From contig NZ_PRLC01000004.1 in the NCBI RefSeq assembly GCF_003287455.1, forward strand, positions 113,346-177,345: a DNA stretch of 64,000 bases, in the 5' to 3' direction. Shown here one piece after another: positions 1-8,314 of the stretch; the first letter of the stretch is position 1, and the number at the start of each line of letters is the position of its first letter. A program made the position numbers and the translations under genes. Below the pieces are notes generated by a model. It saw nothing but the letters and a program-made list of their open reading frames with translations, ran no database searches and was not told the DNA's origin. This DNA comes from Faecalibacterium hattorii. GTDB taxonomy: Bacteria > Bacillota > Clostridia > Oscillospirales > Ruminococcaceae.

Positions 1-266
1 TCGCTGTCCGGGAAGACAAGGCCGCAGTCCACGATGATCATATCGCCGCAGCACTCGTAAACGGTCATGTTCTTGCCCACTTCACCGAGGCCGCCCAGCG
101 GGTAGATGTGGATGGGCACAGCGGCCTCCTTGGGCTGCTGAGGGCGGCGGGGACGCCGCTGATAATAAGGCCGGCGGGTGCGGGGCCGCTTTTCGCCGGT
201 GGATTCGCTCGCGTTGTTGTTTCTGCTCTGAGCCATTGCCTGACTCTGTTCTTTTGCCTGTGCCAT
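1..266 (-). CDS. rnj: Ribonuclease J, N-terminal part (cut by window edge)
   Basis: Only the first 88 or so codons are present. The start is the ATG at 266, with a GGAGG ribosome site at 272-276. A basic, low-complexity N-terminal tail (RPRTRRPYYQRRPRRP) is followed by IHIYPLGGLGEVGKNM and then a DMIIVDCGLVFPDSD stretch, which are the first two beta-strand blocks of the metallo-beta-lactamase fold of RNase J. The family acts as 5'-3' exo- and endoribonuclease in mRNA decay and rRNA maturation in Firmicutes. The zinc-binding HxHxDH motif lies beyond the edge. A consensus promoter about 270 bases upstream gives it a long leader. The assignment rests on the strong N-terminal match; J1 versus J2 cannot be decided. 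Confidence 0.88.
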   Translation of the reverse strand, partial: MAQAKEQSQAMAQSRNNNASESTGEKRPRTRRPYYQRRPRRPQQPKEAAVPIHIYPLGGLGEVGKNMTVYECCGDMIIVDCGLVFPDS

Positions 267-534
267 TCGTACCTCCAAAAAATCAATCACAAAACGCAGG
301 CACGCCCATTTTTCCGGGCGGCCTGTCCTGTTGAAGAAGCGGGCTAGCTCAGCCGCCTCCATCGAAACCATCGTATAGAATTCAGCATTCCAGCGTGTTT
401 TTCACACTGCCGGGTCGGTGCTGCAAAGCCTTGTGCAGCCAGTCAGTCCATCTGTTCGATGCGACCGCGGCGCGGCTGTGCAGCCACCTGAGCGCACCCC
501 TCCGGCGCGCCCCTATACGCATTTTGTTACAAAC
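267..534 (-). other. Long 5' leader of the RNase J gene, no ORF supported
   Basis: The stretch between the RNase J start and its promoter holds no convincing gene; the small open frames here lack ribosome sites. Read on the minus strand it would be an untranslated leader of about 260 bases containing short hairpins, for example GTGT-gaaaa-ACAC near 385-400. A leader this long is compatible with post-transcriptional control, but no known riboswitch was recognised. Confidence 0.5.
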
Positions 535-563
535 AGTATAGTATTTCTCACCCTTTTTGTCAA
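535..563 (-). promoter_or_regulatory. Sigma-A promoter of the RNase J gene
   Basis: On the minus strand a perfect -35 TTGACA (558-563) is followed after exactly 17 bases by TATACT (535-540). It drives leftward transcription towards the RNase J start at 266. Confidence 0.8.
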
Positions 564-606
564 TTCCAAGGTTGGGCTGTGCCGGGCCGAATTATGCGTG
601 TCCCTC

Positions 607-636
607 TTGACAGAAACGGAAAAACAGTTCTAAATA
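607..636 (+). promoter_or_regulatory. Promoter of rnhA
   Basis: TTGACA (607-612), an 18-base spacer and TAAATA (631-636) lie just upstream of rnhA. They are divergent from the RNase J promoter. Confidence 0.7.
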
Positions 637-663
637 GAGGTATCACACATTCAGGAGAAGCCC

Positions 664-1128
664 ATGAAACAAGTTGAAGTTTATACCGACGGCGCATGCA
701 GCGGCAACCCCGGCCCCGGCGGCTGGGGCGCGGTGCTGCGCTACCGCTTTCACGGCAAGGTCTACGAAAAGGAGCTTTCCGGCGGGGACGATTCCACCAC
801 CAACAACCGCATGGAGCTGACGGCCTTCATCGAAGCGCTGCGCCAGCTCAAGGAGCCCTGCGAAGTCCGCCTTTGCTCGGACAGCCAGTATGTCATCAAC
901 GGGCTGGAGAAGGGCTGGGCGAAAGGGTGGAAGCGCCGGGGCTGGAAAAAATCCGATGGCTCCCCTGCCCTGAACCCCGACCTGTGGGAACAGGCGCTGG
1001 AGCAGGAAGCCCGCCACAAGATCACCTACGTCTGGGTCAAGGGCCACGCCGGCCACCCGGAGAATGAGCGCTGCGACCAACTGGCCGTGGCCCAGAGCCA
1101 AGCACACGGAGGGAGACAAGGACGATGA
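664..1128 (+). CDS. rnhA: Ribonuclease HI
   Basis: A 154-residue protein of the usual RNase HI length. It cleaves the RNA strand of RNA-DNA hybrids in R-loops and Okazaki primers, in the cytoplasm. All four catalytic acidic residues are visible: D9 in [17 protein letters not shown]51 in NNRMEL, D73 in CSDSQYV and D138 in ERCDQLA. The catalytic-loop histidine is H128 in [10 protein letters not shown], and the basic protrusion ([14 protein letters not shown]) is present. The start has a well spaced AGGAG site and its own promoter. The stop overlaps the start of the next gene by four bases (ATGA), so the two are translationally coupled. Confidence 0.97.
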   Translation: MKQVEVYTDGACSGNPGPGGWGAVLRYRFHGKVYEKELSGGDDSTTNNRMELTAFIEALRQLKEPCEVRLCSDSQYVINGLEKGWAKGWKRRGWKKSDGSPALNPDLWEQALEQEARHKITYVWVKGHAGHPENERCDQLAVAQSQAHGGRQGR

Positions 1129-1649
1129 GCGACACATTTTTGCCCGGAAACGGGTTCGATACCTACGAAGAGCAGGATAAAGTCTTGGTGGGCCTCGGCA
1201 GTGGCAGAGGCTGCCGGGCAGCGGTCCGCATTTTGCAGCAGCAGGGGTTCGCCGTCGCGGGCGCAGTGGTCCGCCTTTCCGCCGAGGACGACACCGTTGC
1301 CGCCGCGAAGGAGGCCGCCAAGGCCCTCGGCATCCAGTGCATCACCCTGAACGCCTCCGAGCTGGCAAGCCATCTGGCCGAGGAGGCTGTCCCCTCCGAC
1401 CTGCGCTTCCCCGCCCTGCTGGCGGCGGCAGACCGGCTGGGCATCCAGTACATCGCCACCGGCCACCACGCGCGGGTGGAGACGGATGCAGAGGGCGTGA
1501 GCCGCATCTGCCCCGCCGCCGACCCGGCCAGCGACGAGAGCGCCGCGCTTGCCGCTCTGCCGCAGGAGACGCTGGCCCGGCTGATCTTACCGCTGGGCGA
1601 GTTTTCCCCCGAAGAACTGGACGATCTGGCAGAAGAGCTCAAGTTCTGA
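1125..1649 (+). CDS. Degenerate MnmA-like (PP-loop) protein
   Basis: A 174-residue protein that aligns by eye with the N-terminal half of the tRNA 2-thiouridylase MnmA: an opening VLVG strand, an [11 protein letters not shown] helix, a KALGIQ segment, an [13 protein letters not shown] block (MnmA: DYIATGHYAR) and a closing [13 protein letters not shown] (MnmA: LFPLG-LTKEE). The ATP pyrophosphatase loop SGGVDSS of true MnmA is replaced by GSGRGCR, the first catalytic cysteine region is missing, and the tRNA-binding C-terminal half is absent. Catalysis is therefore unlikely, and a regulatory or scaffold role is only a guess. It is coupled to rnhA and followed by a strong terminator, so the pair forms a complete transcription unit. 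Confidence 0.7.
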   Translation: MSDTFLPGNGFDTYEEQDKVLVGLGSGRGCRAAVRILQQQGFAVAGAVVRLSAEDDTVAAAKEAAKALGIQCITLNASELASHLAEEAVPSDLRFPALLAAADRLGIQYIATGHHARVETDAEGVSRICPAADPASDESAALAALPQETLARLILPLGEFSPEELDDLAEELKF

Positions 1650-1675
1650 GTTCTGCACTTCCCTGAACGACGCAA

Positions 1676-1716
1676 AAGAGGCCCTGAACCGTTTGGTTCA
1701 GAGCCTCTTATTTTTT
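1676..1716. terminator. Bidirectional intrinsic terminator
   Basis: A 15-bp stem with one mismatch (1676-1690 with 1695-1709), a GTTT loop and T-rich flanks. It ends the rnhA unit on the plus strand and mgsA on the minus strand. Confidence 0.9.
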
Positions 1717-1721
1717 ATCTC

Positions 1722-2129
1722 TCAGCCATTCTGGGGATGGACGATATCGCGCCAATCGAGGTCGCCGCGCTCCAAGCCGTGAATGAGCACTTCGGCGGTG
1801 GCGATGTTGGTGGCCAGCGGGATGTTGTGGACATCGCACAGGCGCAGCAGGGTCATTTCGTTGGGTTCACTGGGCTTGGCGTTGATGGGGTCGCGGAAGA
1901 ACAGCAGCAGATCGACCTCGTTGCAGGCGATGCGGGACGCGATCTGCTGGTCGCCGCCCTGAACGCCCGCGAGGAAGCGCTGGACCTGTAAGCCCGTCGC
2001 CTCCGCGATCATCTTGCCGGTCGTACCGGTGGCCACCAATTTATGCTGGCTCAAAATCCGGCAGTACGCCGTACAGAACTGTACCATCAGCTCTTTTTTG
2101 GAGTCATGCGCAATCAGTGCAATCGTCAT
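1722..2129 (-). CDS. mgsA: Methylglyoxal synthase
   Basis: A 135-residue enzyme that converts dihydroxyacetone phosphate to methylglyoxal and phosphate, a bypass of lower glycolysis used when phosphate is low or sugar phosphates accumulate. Family signatures are the N-terminal [10 protein letters not shown], the phosphate loop ATGTTGK, the GGDQQIA block containing the catalytic aspartate and [15 protein letters not shown]. The C-terminal [13 protein letters not shown] segment contains the histidine that closes the active site. The ATG has an AAAGGAG site. The gene follows the mreBCD-mrdA cluster, as in many Clostridia, but has its own extended -10 promoter (2186-2214). Confidence 0.96.
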   Translation of the reverse strand: MTIALIAHDSKKELMVQFCTAYCRILSQHKLVATGTTGKMIAEATGLQVQRFLAGVQGGDQQIASRIACNEVDLLLFFRDPINAKPSEPNEMTLLRLCDVHNIPLATNIATAEVLIHGLERGDLDWRDIVHPQNG

Positions 2130-2185
2130 CGGTCAACCTCTCCTTTGCTTTCCCCTGTGCCGGGCCCAATTTCCTTGCATATATC

Positions 2186-2214
2186 ATAGTATCACAATTC
2201 CTTGTTTTTTACAA
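2186..2214 (-). promoter_or_regulatory. Promoter of mgsA
   Basis: On the minus strand: TTGTAA (2209-2214), a 17-base spacer and TACTAT (2186-2191) preceded by TG, an extended -10. The gap 2130-2321 between mgsA and mrdA holds nothing else recognisable. Confidence 0.65.
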
Positions 2215-2321
2215 CAGGTTTTTGGACAAAAACCATGGTTTTTTCGGGATATTCTCCAATTTCCCCTGAAAGATGCGAATTATCGTCCCTCACCTTTTGC
2301 ATTTGCTGCATCGCGAAGGGT

Positions 2322-4514
2322 TCATTCGTCGGTATTTCCGGCGGCGGCAGCGGCTGCGGCCGGGTCCACCGCAGGGTCGGCGGCCGTCCCGTTGTCCGTT
2401 GCTGCGTCATCCGCGGCCGTTTCGGGCTGAGCCAGCGCATCGGAAACGGTATCATCCACGGTGAGGGTGCCGTCCTTCATGGCGTAGTAGGCATTGAAGA
2501 TATCCGCCACGAGCTGACCGGTGCGGGCACCCGCGCCGCCGTACTCCACCACGATGCCGATGGCGATCTCCGGGTCTTCCGCCGGGCCGTAGGCGATCAT
2601 GGCGGCGTTGGTGTAGTGCTTATAGGTGCTGCCGACGTAATAACCCTCGCTGCGCTGGGGGCTGCCGGTCTTGCACGCGATGGTGTAGGGGTAAGCTGCC
2701 AGCGCCGGGATGGTCTGGGCCACGCCCTTCATACCTTCCCGGACCAGGTCAAAGGTCTCCCCCTTGTCCTCGACGACATCCATGACCTCCGGCTGCGTCT
2801 CTTCGAGGGTCTCGCCGGTGTTGGAGTCGAGGATGGCCTTGACGAAGTGGGTGCGGTAGCGGGTGCCCCGGTTGGCCAGCGTCGCGGCATAGGTCGCCAA
2901 CTGGATGGGAGTGACGGCGGTGTTGCCCTGACCGATGGCGGCTTGGATATCCAGCGATTCGGTGTAGTTGGAGTCGTTCTTGGTGGTCAGGTGGCCCAGC
3001 GCCTCGCTGACCTCTACACCGGTGCGCTGGCCGAGACCCAGCTTGTAGGCGTAGGCATCGTAGACGTCGCTGGTCAGGCGGCGGCCCACATCGTAGAAGA
3101 AGATGTTGCAGCTCCACTTGATCGCGTTGATCACATCGATGGGGCCGTTGCCGTGGCCGTGCTGGGCGCAGCGGGGACGGTAATCCTTATAATAAGTGTA
3201 GACGCGGGTGCAGTTGACGGTGGAATTCCGGTTCAGCAGCCCGGTGTCCAGCCCCGCCACGGCAACGCTGGGCTTATAGGTGGAGCCGGGGGTGTACAGG
3301 CCCTGCAGCGCCCGGTTGAACAGGGGCATATTCTCGTCGGCGCTGTACTCGCTGTACTGGGCGGCATAGAGGTTCTGGTCAAAGCTGGGGTAGTTGGACG
3401 CCGCCAGCACGCCGCCGGTCTTTACGTCGATGACGACCACCGCGCCCGCGTTGGCCTGTTTGCTGTCCGCGTAGGTGTTTTTGATCCATTCCACATTCTT
3501 CGCCAGCGCCTGATCGACGGCCTTCTGGAACTCGCTGTCGATGGTGAGCTGGACCGTATGACCCGGCTCCGGCACGGTGGTGAGGGCCGTGTTCACAATG
3601 ACGCCGTCCGAATTGCGGGTGATGGTCTCCACGCCGTCCTTGCCCCGCAGCTCGTCCTCATAGGCAGATTCCAAGCCGGAAATGCCGATGATGTCGTTCA
3701 TGTTGTAGCCTTTTTCCTTGAGCGGGTAGGTCACCTGACCGTTCTCGTCGGTCACCTTCCACTTTTCGGCGGTGATCTTGCCCACCCGGCCCAGCACATG
3801 CGGCAGGACGGTGCCCTGCTCGTAGCTGCGGGTGCTGGTCTCCACGATCTCCACACCCGGCAGGGAGAGGCTGTTTTCCTTGATGGTAGCCACGGTGGCC
3901 TCGCTGACGTTTTCCGCCATGACAAAGTTGTTCACGTTGGAAAACGCCTGAAGCTGCATCTCATAGTGGATGCCGCTCAGCACCCGCTGCCAGTAGAGGG
4001 AGAAATCGGCGAGGTCGTAGTCCTCCACCAGCTTTTCCATCACATCGTCGGCGGTGGCATACTGCTGCAAGCCGAGGTTGTCTTTCATGGCGGCAAGGGC
4101 CTTCTGCTCCGCAGCGTTGTCGCTGGCCGCAGTGAACTCATAGTGGCCCGCCGCATCCGGCTGGCCGATGAGGAGGCTATCGTTCCAGCTCTCGCCGTTC
4201 TTGCCCAGCAGCCCCACGATCTTCTGGAGCATGGTGTCGAGGTCTTCGTCCCCCATCAGCAGCTTGTTGAGCACCACGCTATAGCCCGTGGTGCTGGAGG
4301 CGATCCGCTCGCCCTTGCTGTCCACGATGTCGCCGCGGGCGGCAGTGACGGTGAATTTATAATCGGTGGTGTTGGTGGCCTGCGCCGTGAAGCTGTCGCC
4401 ATTGACCAGTTGTAAAAAGATCAGCCGGAACCCATACAGTCCGATGATCACGGCGGCGGCGGCAATGAGGAGCATCATCCGCCGCACAGCCGTTTTGCGT
4501 TCGTCTTGGTTCAT
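2322..4514 (-). CDS. mrdA: Penicillin-binding protein 2 (elongasome transpeptidase)
   Basis: A 730-residue class B PBP that cross-links peptidoglycan during side-wall elongation. After a short cytoplasmic tail there is one membrane anchor (about residues 13-36), then the dimerisation/pedestal domain with the GDIVDSKGERIA motif near 61. The transpeptidase domain has the acyl-serine motif STYK at 411-414, SCN at 468-470 and KTG at 615-617, so all three catalytic motifs are intact. The last 40 residues are an Ala/Asp/Thr-rich tail outside the enzyme domain. It is the last gene of the mreB-mreC-mreD-mrdA cluster, 25 bases after mreD. A long open frame on the opposite strand is a codon-bias shadow. 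Confidence 0.96.
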   Translation of the reverse strand: MNQDERKTAVRRMMLLIAAAAVIIGLYGFRLIFLQLVNGDSFTAQATNTTDYKFTVTAARGDIVDSKGERIASSTTGYSVVLNKLLMGDEDLDTMLQKIVGLLGKNGESWNDSLLIGQPDAAGHYEFTAASDNAAEQKALAAMKDNLGLQQYATADDVMEKLVEDYDLADFSLYWQRVLSGIHYEMQLQAFSNVNNFVMAENVSEATVATIKENSLSLPGVEIVETSTRSYEQGTVLPHVLGRVGKITAEKWKVTDENGQVTYPLKEKGYNMNDIIGISGLESAYEDELRGKDGVETITRNSDGVIVNTALTTVPEPGHTVQLTIDSEFQKAVDQALAKNVEWIKNTYADSKQANAGAVVVIDVKTGGVLAASNYPSFDQNLYAAQYSEYSADENMPLFNRALQGLYTPGSTYKPSVAVAGLDTGLLNRNSTVNCTRVYTYYKDYRPRCAQHGHGNGPIDVINAIKWSCNIFFYDVGRRLTSDVYDAYAYKLGLGQRTGVEVSEALGHLTTKNDSNYTESLDIQAAIGQGNTAVTPIQLATYAATLANRGTRYRTHFVKAILDSNTGETLEETQPEVMDVVEDKGETFDLVREGMKGVAQTIPALAAYPYTIACKTGSPQRSEGYYVGSTYKHYTNAAMIAYGPAEDPEIAIGIVVEYGGAGARTGQLVADIFNAYYAMKDGTLTVDDTVSDALAQPETAADDAATDNGTAADPAVDPAAAAAAAGNTDE

Positions 4515-4539
4515 CCGTTCTCCTTTTGGCGCAGCCGGT

Positions 4540-5073
4540 TCAGACTATGCCGTTGTCGATCTTGAATTCCGCATGGATGCGGCGCACACACCCGAACACC
4601 AGCGCACAGACCGGGATGGTGAACACCGCCGTGGGCAGCACGAACCACAGATACCGCTCCACAGCCCCGCTGTAGCCGGGCATGTAGTAGAAGAACAGCC
4701 AGTCCAGCGAGAGCACCAGCAGACTTGCCCCCAGCGCCAGCAGGACGAAGTTCGCGGCGGAGGCTTTGAAGTAAAGCTGCACCACCGCCGAGAGCAGAAA
4801 GCAGAGCACCAGCAGCTCAAAGGCCAGCATCCCCACCGTGCGGCCGGCGGTATAATCCCACATCAGGCCGCAGACCGCGCCGAAGATGCCCCCGGCGAAC
4901 TCGTCCTCTTCCACCGCGACGGCCAGCGCCAGCGGCAGCAGCCAGAGCGGCTTTGCGTCGCCCAGTTGGAACAGGCCCGGCGTGGTCTGCAAAACCGTGC
5001 ACAGCAGCATCAGCAGCGTATAGCAGACCCATTTGATGATCTGGCTGCGGCTGCGCTTGCGGCGTGATTCCAT
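4540..5073 (-). CDS. mreD: Rod shape-determining protein MreD
   Basis: A 177-residue integral membrane protein with a short basic N-terminus (RRKRSRSQ) and about five hydrophobic segments; the first begins at IIKWVCYTLLMLL. Length, topology and position between mreC and mrdA fit MreD, the membrane subunit that links MreB and MreC to the elongasome. Sequence conservation in this family is low, so context carries most of the weight. It starts 12 bases after mreC ends. Confidence 0.9.
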   Translation of the reverse strand: MESRRKRSRSQIIKWVCYTLLMLLCTVLQTTPGLFQLGDAKPLWLLPLALAVAVEEDEFAGGIFGAVCGLMWDYTAGRTVGMLAFELLVLCFLLSAVVQLYFKASAANFVLLALGASLLVLSLDWLFFYYMPGYSGAVERYLWFVLPTAVFTIPVCALVFGCVRRIHAEFKIDNGIV

Positions 5074-5085
5074 GGCAGGGCCTCC

Positions 5086-5916
5086 TCAGAAATTGGTAAT
5101 GATGAATGCGTGGCGCACCGTGCGCGGGTCGGTGCCCGGCGTGATGACCGCGATGGACGATTTGCCGCTGACTTCCGGCACGACCTCCTTGACCACGCCC
5201 ACCAGCACATCCGCTGGGAAGACCCCGCCGAGGCCGGTGGTGATGACCTGATCGCTCTTCTGGGTCAGGGTGTTGCGGTTCAGGTTGGTCAGCACACACG
5301 CGCCGTCCGCCGCGTAGTCGGCGTTGCCGGTGATGATGCCGTTATCCCGCGTGCGGGAAACGACGCCGGCGGCGTTGAAGTTCGGGTGCAGAATGGTCAT
5401 CACCTTGCAGCTCGTAGCTTCCACTTCCACCACCATGCCCAGCAGGTAGCCCTCGTCGCTGACGACGGTATCGTTCACTTCGATGCCGTCCACCGAGCCC
5501 TGATCCAGCGTGAAGCCGTAGAAGGGATCCAGCGGGTCGCGGCCGATGACGAAGGCCGAGGTGCAGCTCATCTCCGGGCGGCTGCTCTGGATGTTGGCCA
5601 GTGCCTTATAGGCCTCGTTTTCGGCCTTGATGCGGTCGTAATCCACCATCTGCCTGCGCAGCTCGGCGTTTTCCTCGGTGAGCTGCTGGTTTTCGGCGAT
5701 GATGTTGTCGATGTTGGTGTACTTCTCCCACAGGGAGGAGACGCCGCTGCTGACCATGGCCGCCGCCTTCTGGAACGGGGCCACAGCCACGCTCAGCAGT
5801 TCCTGCGGGGCGGCGGTCAGGCGGTCGTTCGCGCCCGCGTAGGCCATGATGCCCACCAGAAACACCGCGATGCCGATGAGGATCTTAAATTTCCATGTGT
5901 CGAAAAAATCTTTCAA
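5086..5916 (-). CDS. mreC: Rod shape-determining protein MreC
   Basis: About 276 residues from the chosen TTG start at 5916, which follows a GGAGG site (5925-5929) at 8-base spacing. An ATG at 5967 would add 17 residues but lacks a ribosome site. The protein has a short tail (KDFFDTWKFK), one transmembrane helix (ILIGIAVFLVGIMAYAG), a coiled coil rich in NQQLTEENAELRRQ-type heptads, and the two beta-barrel domains typical of periplasmic-side MreC (DPLDPFYGFTLDQGS, GLGGVFPADVLVG). It polymerises outside the membrane and activates PBP2. It lies between mreB and mreD. Confidence 0.93.
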   Translation of the reverse strand: MKDFFDTWKFKILIGIAVFLVGIMAYAGANDRLTAAPQELLSVAVAPFQKAAAMVSSGVSSLWEKYTNIDNIIAENQQLTEENAELRRQMVDYDRIKAENEAYKALANIQSSRPEMSCTSAFVIGRDPLDPFYGFTLDQGSVDGIEVNDTVVSDEGYLLGMVVEVEATSCKVMTILHPNFNAAGVVSRTRDNGIITGNADYAADGACVLTNLNRNTLTQKSDQVITTGLGGVFPADVLVGVVKEVVPEVSGKSSIAVITPGTDPRTVRHAFIITNF

Positions 5917-5973
5917 GGGAAGTTCCTCCGGTTGCAAAAAAGCGCGGACAGCCAGAGCCATCCGCACTCTCCG

Positions 5974-6996
<1,023 letters not shown>

Positions 6997-7085
6997 AATG
7001 AAGCTCTCCTTCGTATTTCCGGTCTATTCCAAAACGCATGGCGGCGCAAACCCATTCGCCGCCCATCGCAGAATAACACGACTAT

Positions 7086-7114
7086 ATTATAGCCGCAAGC
7101 AGAGGTTTTCTCAA
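7086..7114 (-). promoter_or_regulatory. Promoter of the mreBCD-mrdA operon
   Basis: On the minus strand: TTGAGA (7109-7114), a 17-base spacer and a perfect TATAAT (7086-7091). It lies in the gap between maf and mreB. Confidence 0.8.
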
Positions 7115-7166
7115 GCGTTTTAACAAGTTTTCCCGGATTTTTTCATAATTCTCCGCGCCAAGCCGC

Positions 7167-7718
7167 TCAAAATTGTTGAAGCAGCCGGATGGTGCGGCTG
7201 ACGGGCAGCCCCATGATGGTGTAATAGTCGCCCTCGATGGCGTCCAGCCAGAGCGCTGCGCGGCCTTGGATGGCGTAGGCACCGGCCTTGTCGTAAGGCT
7301 CCTCGGTGGCGGCGTAGCGGTCGATCTCCGCTTCCGGGATGGGGAAAAATTTCACGCGGCAGGTATCCACGAAGCTTTCGGTCCGCTCCCCGTCCGAGAT
7401 GCAGACGCCGGTGTGGACCTCATGGGTCGCGCCGGACAGGGCCCGGAGCATCCGCTTGGCATCGGCGGGGCTGTGGGGCTTGCCGAAGACCTCGCCGTTC
7501 ACGTCCACCACCGTGTCGCAGCCGATGACCACTGCCCCGGGGTGCTGGGCCGAAACGGCCAAACATTTGCCCCGCGCCAGCTCTTCCACCAGCCGTGCCG
7601 GGGTGGGGGCCGTGACGGCGCTCTCGTCAAAATCGCTGACGCAGACCGAGAAATCGGAGGTGTATAAGCTCAGCAGCTCCCGCCGCCGGGGGCTGCCGGA
7701 TGCTAGAATAAGATCCAT
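7167..7718 (-). CDS. maf: Maf/YceF-like nucleotide pyrophosphatase
   Basis: 183 residues from the ATG at 7718, which has a GGGAGG site and sits 2 bases after the dut stop. Maf proteins hydrolyse non-canonical or modified nucleoside triphosphates (dTTP/UTP and modified forms) and affect septation. The N-terminal LILASGSPRRRELL signature, the central VVIGCDTVVDVNGEVFGKP block with the catalytic aspartate and the EPYDKAGAYAIQG block are all present. Pairing with dUTPase makes a small nucleotide-pool sanitation operon. The longer open frame that begins inside dut is not the real start. Confidence 0.95.
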   Translation of the reverse strand: MDLILASGSPRRRELLSLYTSDFSVCVSDFDESAVTAPTPARLVEELARGKCLAVSAQHPGAVVIGCDTVVDVNGEVFGKPHSPADAKRMLRALSGATHEVHTGVCISDGERTESFVDTCRVKFFPIPEAEIDRYAATEEPYDKAGAYAIQGRAALWLDAIEGDYYTIMGLPVSRTIRLLQQF

Positions 7719-7720
7719 CG

Positions 7721-8167
7721 TTACCTCCCCGTCGAGCCGAAGCCGCCCTCGCCCCTCTGGGTATCGCCCAGCTCTTCCACCTGTGCAAAGGCAGCGGTGT
7801 AGACCGGCGCGATGCAGAGCTGAGCCACCCGCTCGCCGGGCTGGATGGTATAGGCTTCCTGCCCCAGATTGACCATGGGCACCTTCAGTTCGCCGCGGTA
7901 GTCGCTGTCCACCACGCCGACGCCGTTGGCCATGCAGAGGCCGTGCTTGATGGAAAGGCCGCTGCGGGCATAGACCAGCGCGACGCAGTAAGCCCCCGGC
8001 AGCTCGATGGCAAGGCCGGTGGGCACCAGCACCCGCTGCATGGGCTGGACCGTCAGCGGCGCATCCAGCACCGCACACAGGTCGGCCGCAGCGGCACCCG
8101 CCGTCGCGTAAGCGGGCACCTTTGCCCGCGCATCCAGCACTTTATAGTTTACGGTGATATCTTCCAT
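7721..8167 (-). CDS. dut: dUTP diphosphatase (trimeric dUTPase)
   Basis: 148 residues from the ATG at 8167, preceded by GGAG; an upstream in-frame ATG would add 25 unlikely residues. It hydrolyses dUTP to dUMP and PPi, preventing uracil incorporation and supplying thymidylate synthesis. Trimeric dUTPase motifs are in order: AAAADLCAV (I), YARSGLSIKHG (II), GVVDSDYRGELKV (III), PGERVAQL (IV) and the C-terminal GFGSTGR lid (V). It is co-transcribed with maf. Confidence 0.96.
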   Translation of the reverse strand: MEDITVNYKVLDARAKVPAYATAGAAAADLCAVLDAPLTVQPMQRVLVPTGLAIELPGAYCVALVYARSGLSIKHGLCMANGVGVVDSDYRGELKVPMVNLGQEAYTIQPGERVAQLCIAPVYTAAFAQVEELGDTQRGEGGFGSTGR

Positions 8168-8260
8168 TCTATTCTCCACTCCTGCCTCCCCGCTTTCGCG
8201 GAGCCCGGCATTTTTTGAAAAATAATTTTTGATTCGTCTCATTCGAACGGACCCGACATG

Positions 8261-8314
8261 CCAAGGGCTCCCCTATCAGGGGAGCTGGCACGCGAAGCGT
8301 GACTGAGAGGTTTA
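8261..8314 (-). repeat. Short palindromic repeat element
   Basis: A two-hairpin unit: GCTCCCC/GGGGAGC, then tgg, then CACGC-gaa-GCGTG, ending actgagaggttt. On the minus strand its CCTCTC end merges with the stop codon of the U32 peptidase gene. It belongs to the family also seen at 15564, 25519, 25605, 30602, 30677, 47327 and 63568-64000. Confidence 0.8.

Noticed and set aside
340..420. Possible tRNA from the string GGGCTAGCTCAGC
   Set aside because: It resembles a D-arm only; no acceptor stem, anticodon arm or T-arm could be paired around it.
2202..4415. 737-residue open frame on the plus strand opposite mrdA
   Set aside because: Low-complexity Val/Gly/Asp-rich translation without domains; it is a shadow caused by GC-rich codon bias of the true gene on the minus strand.
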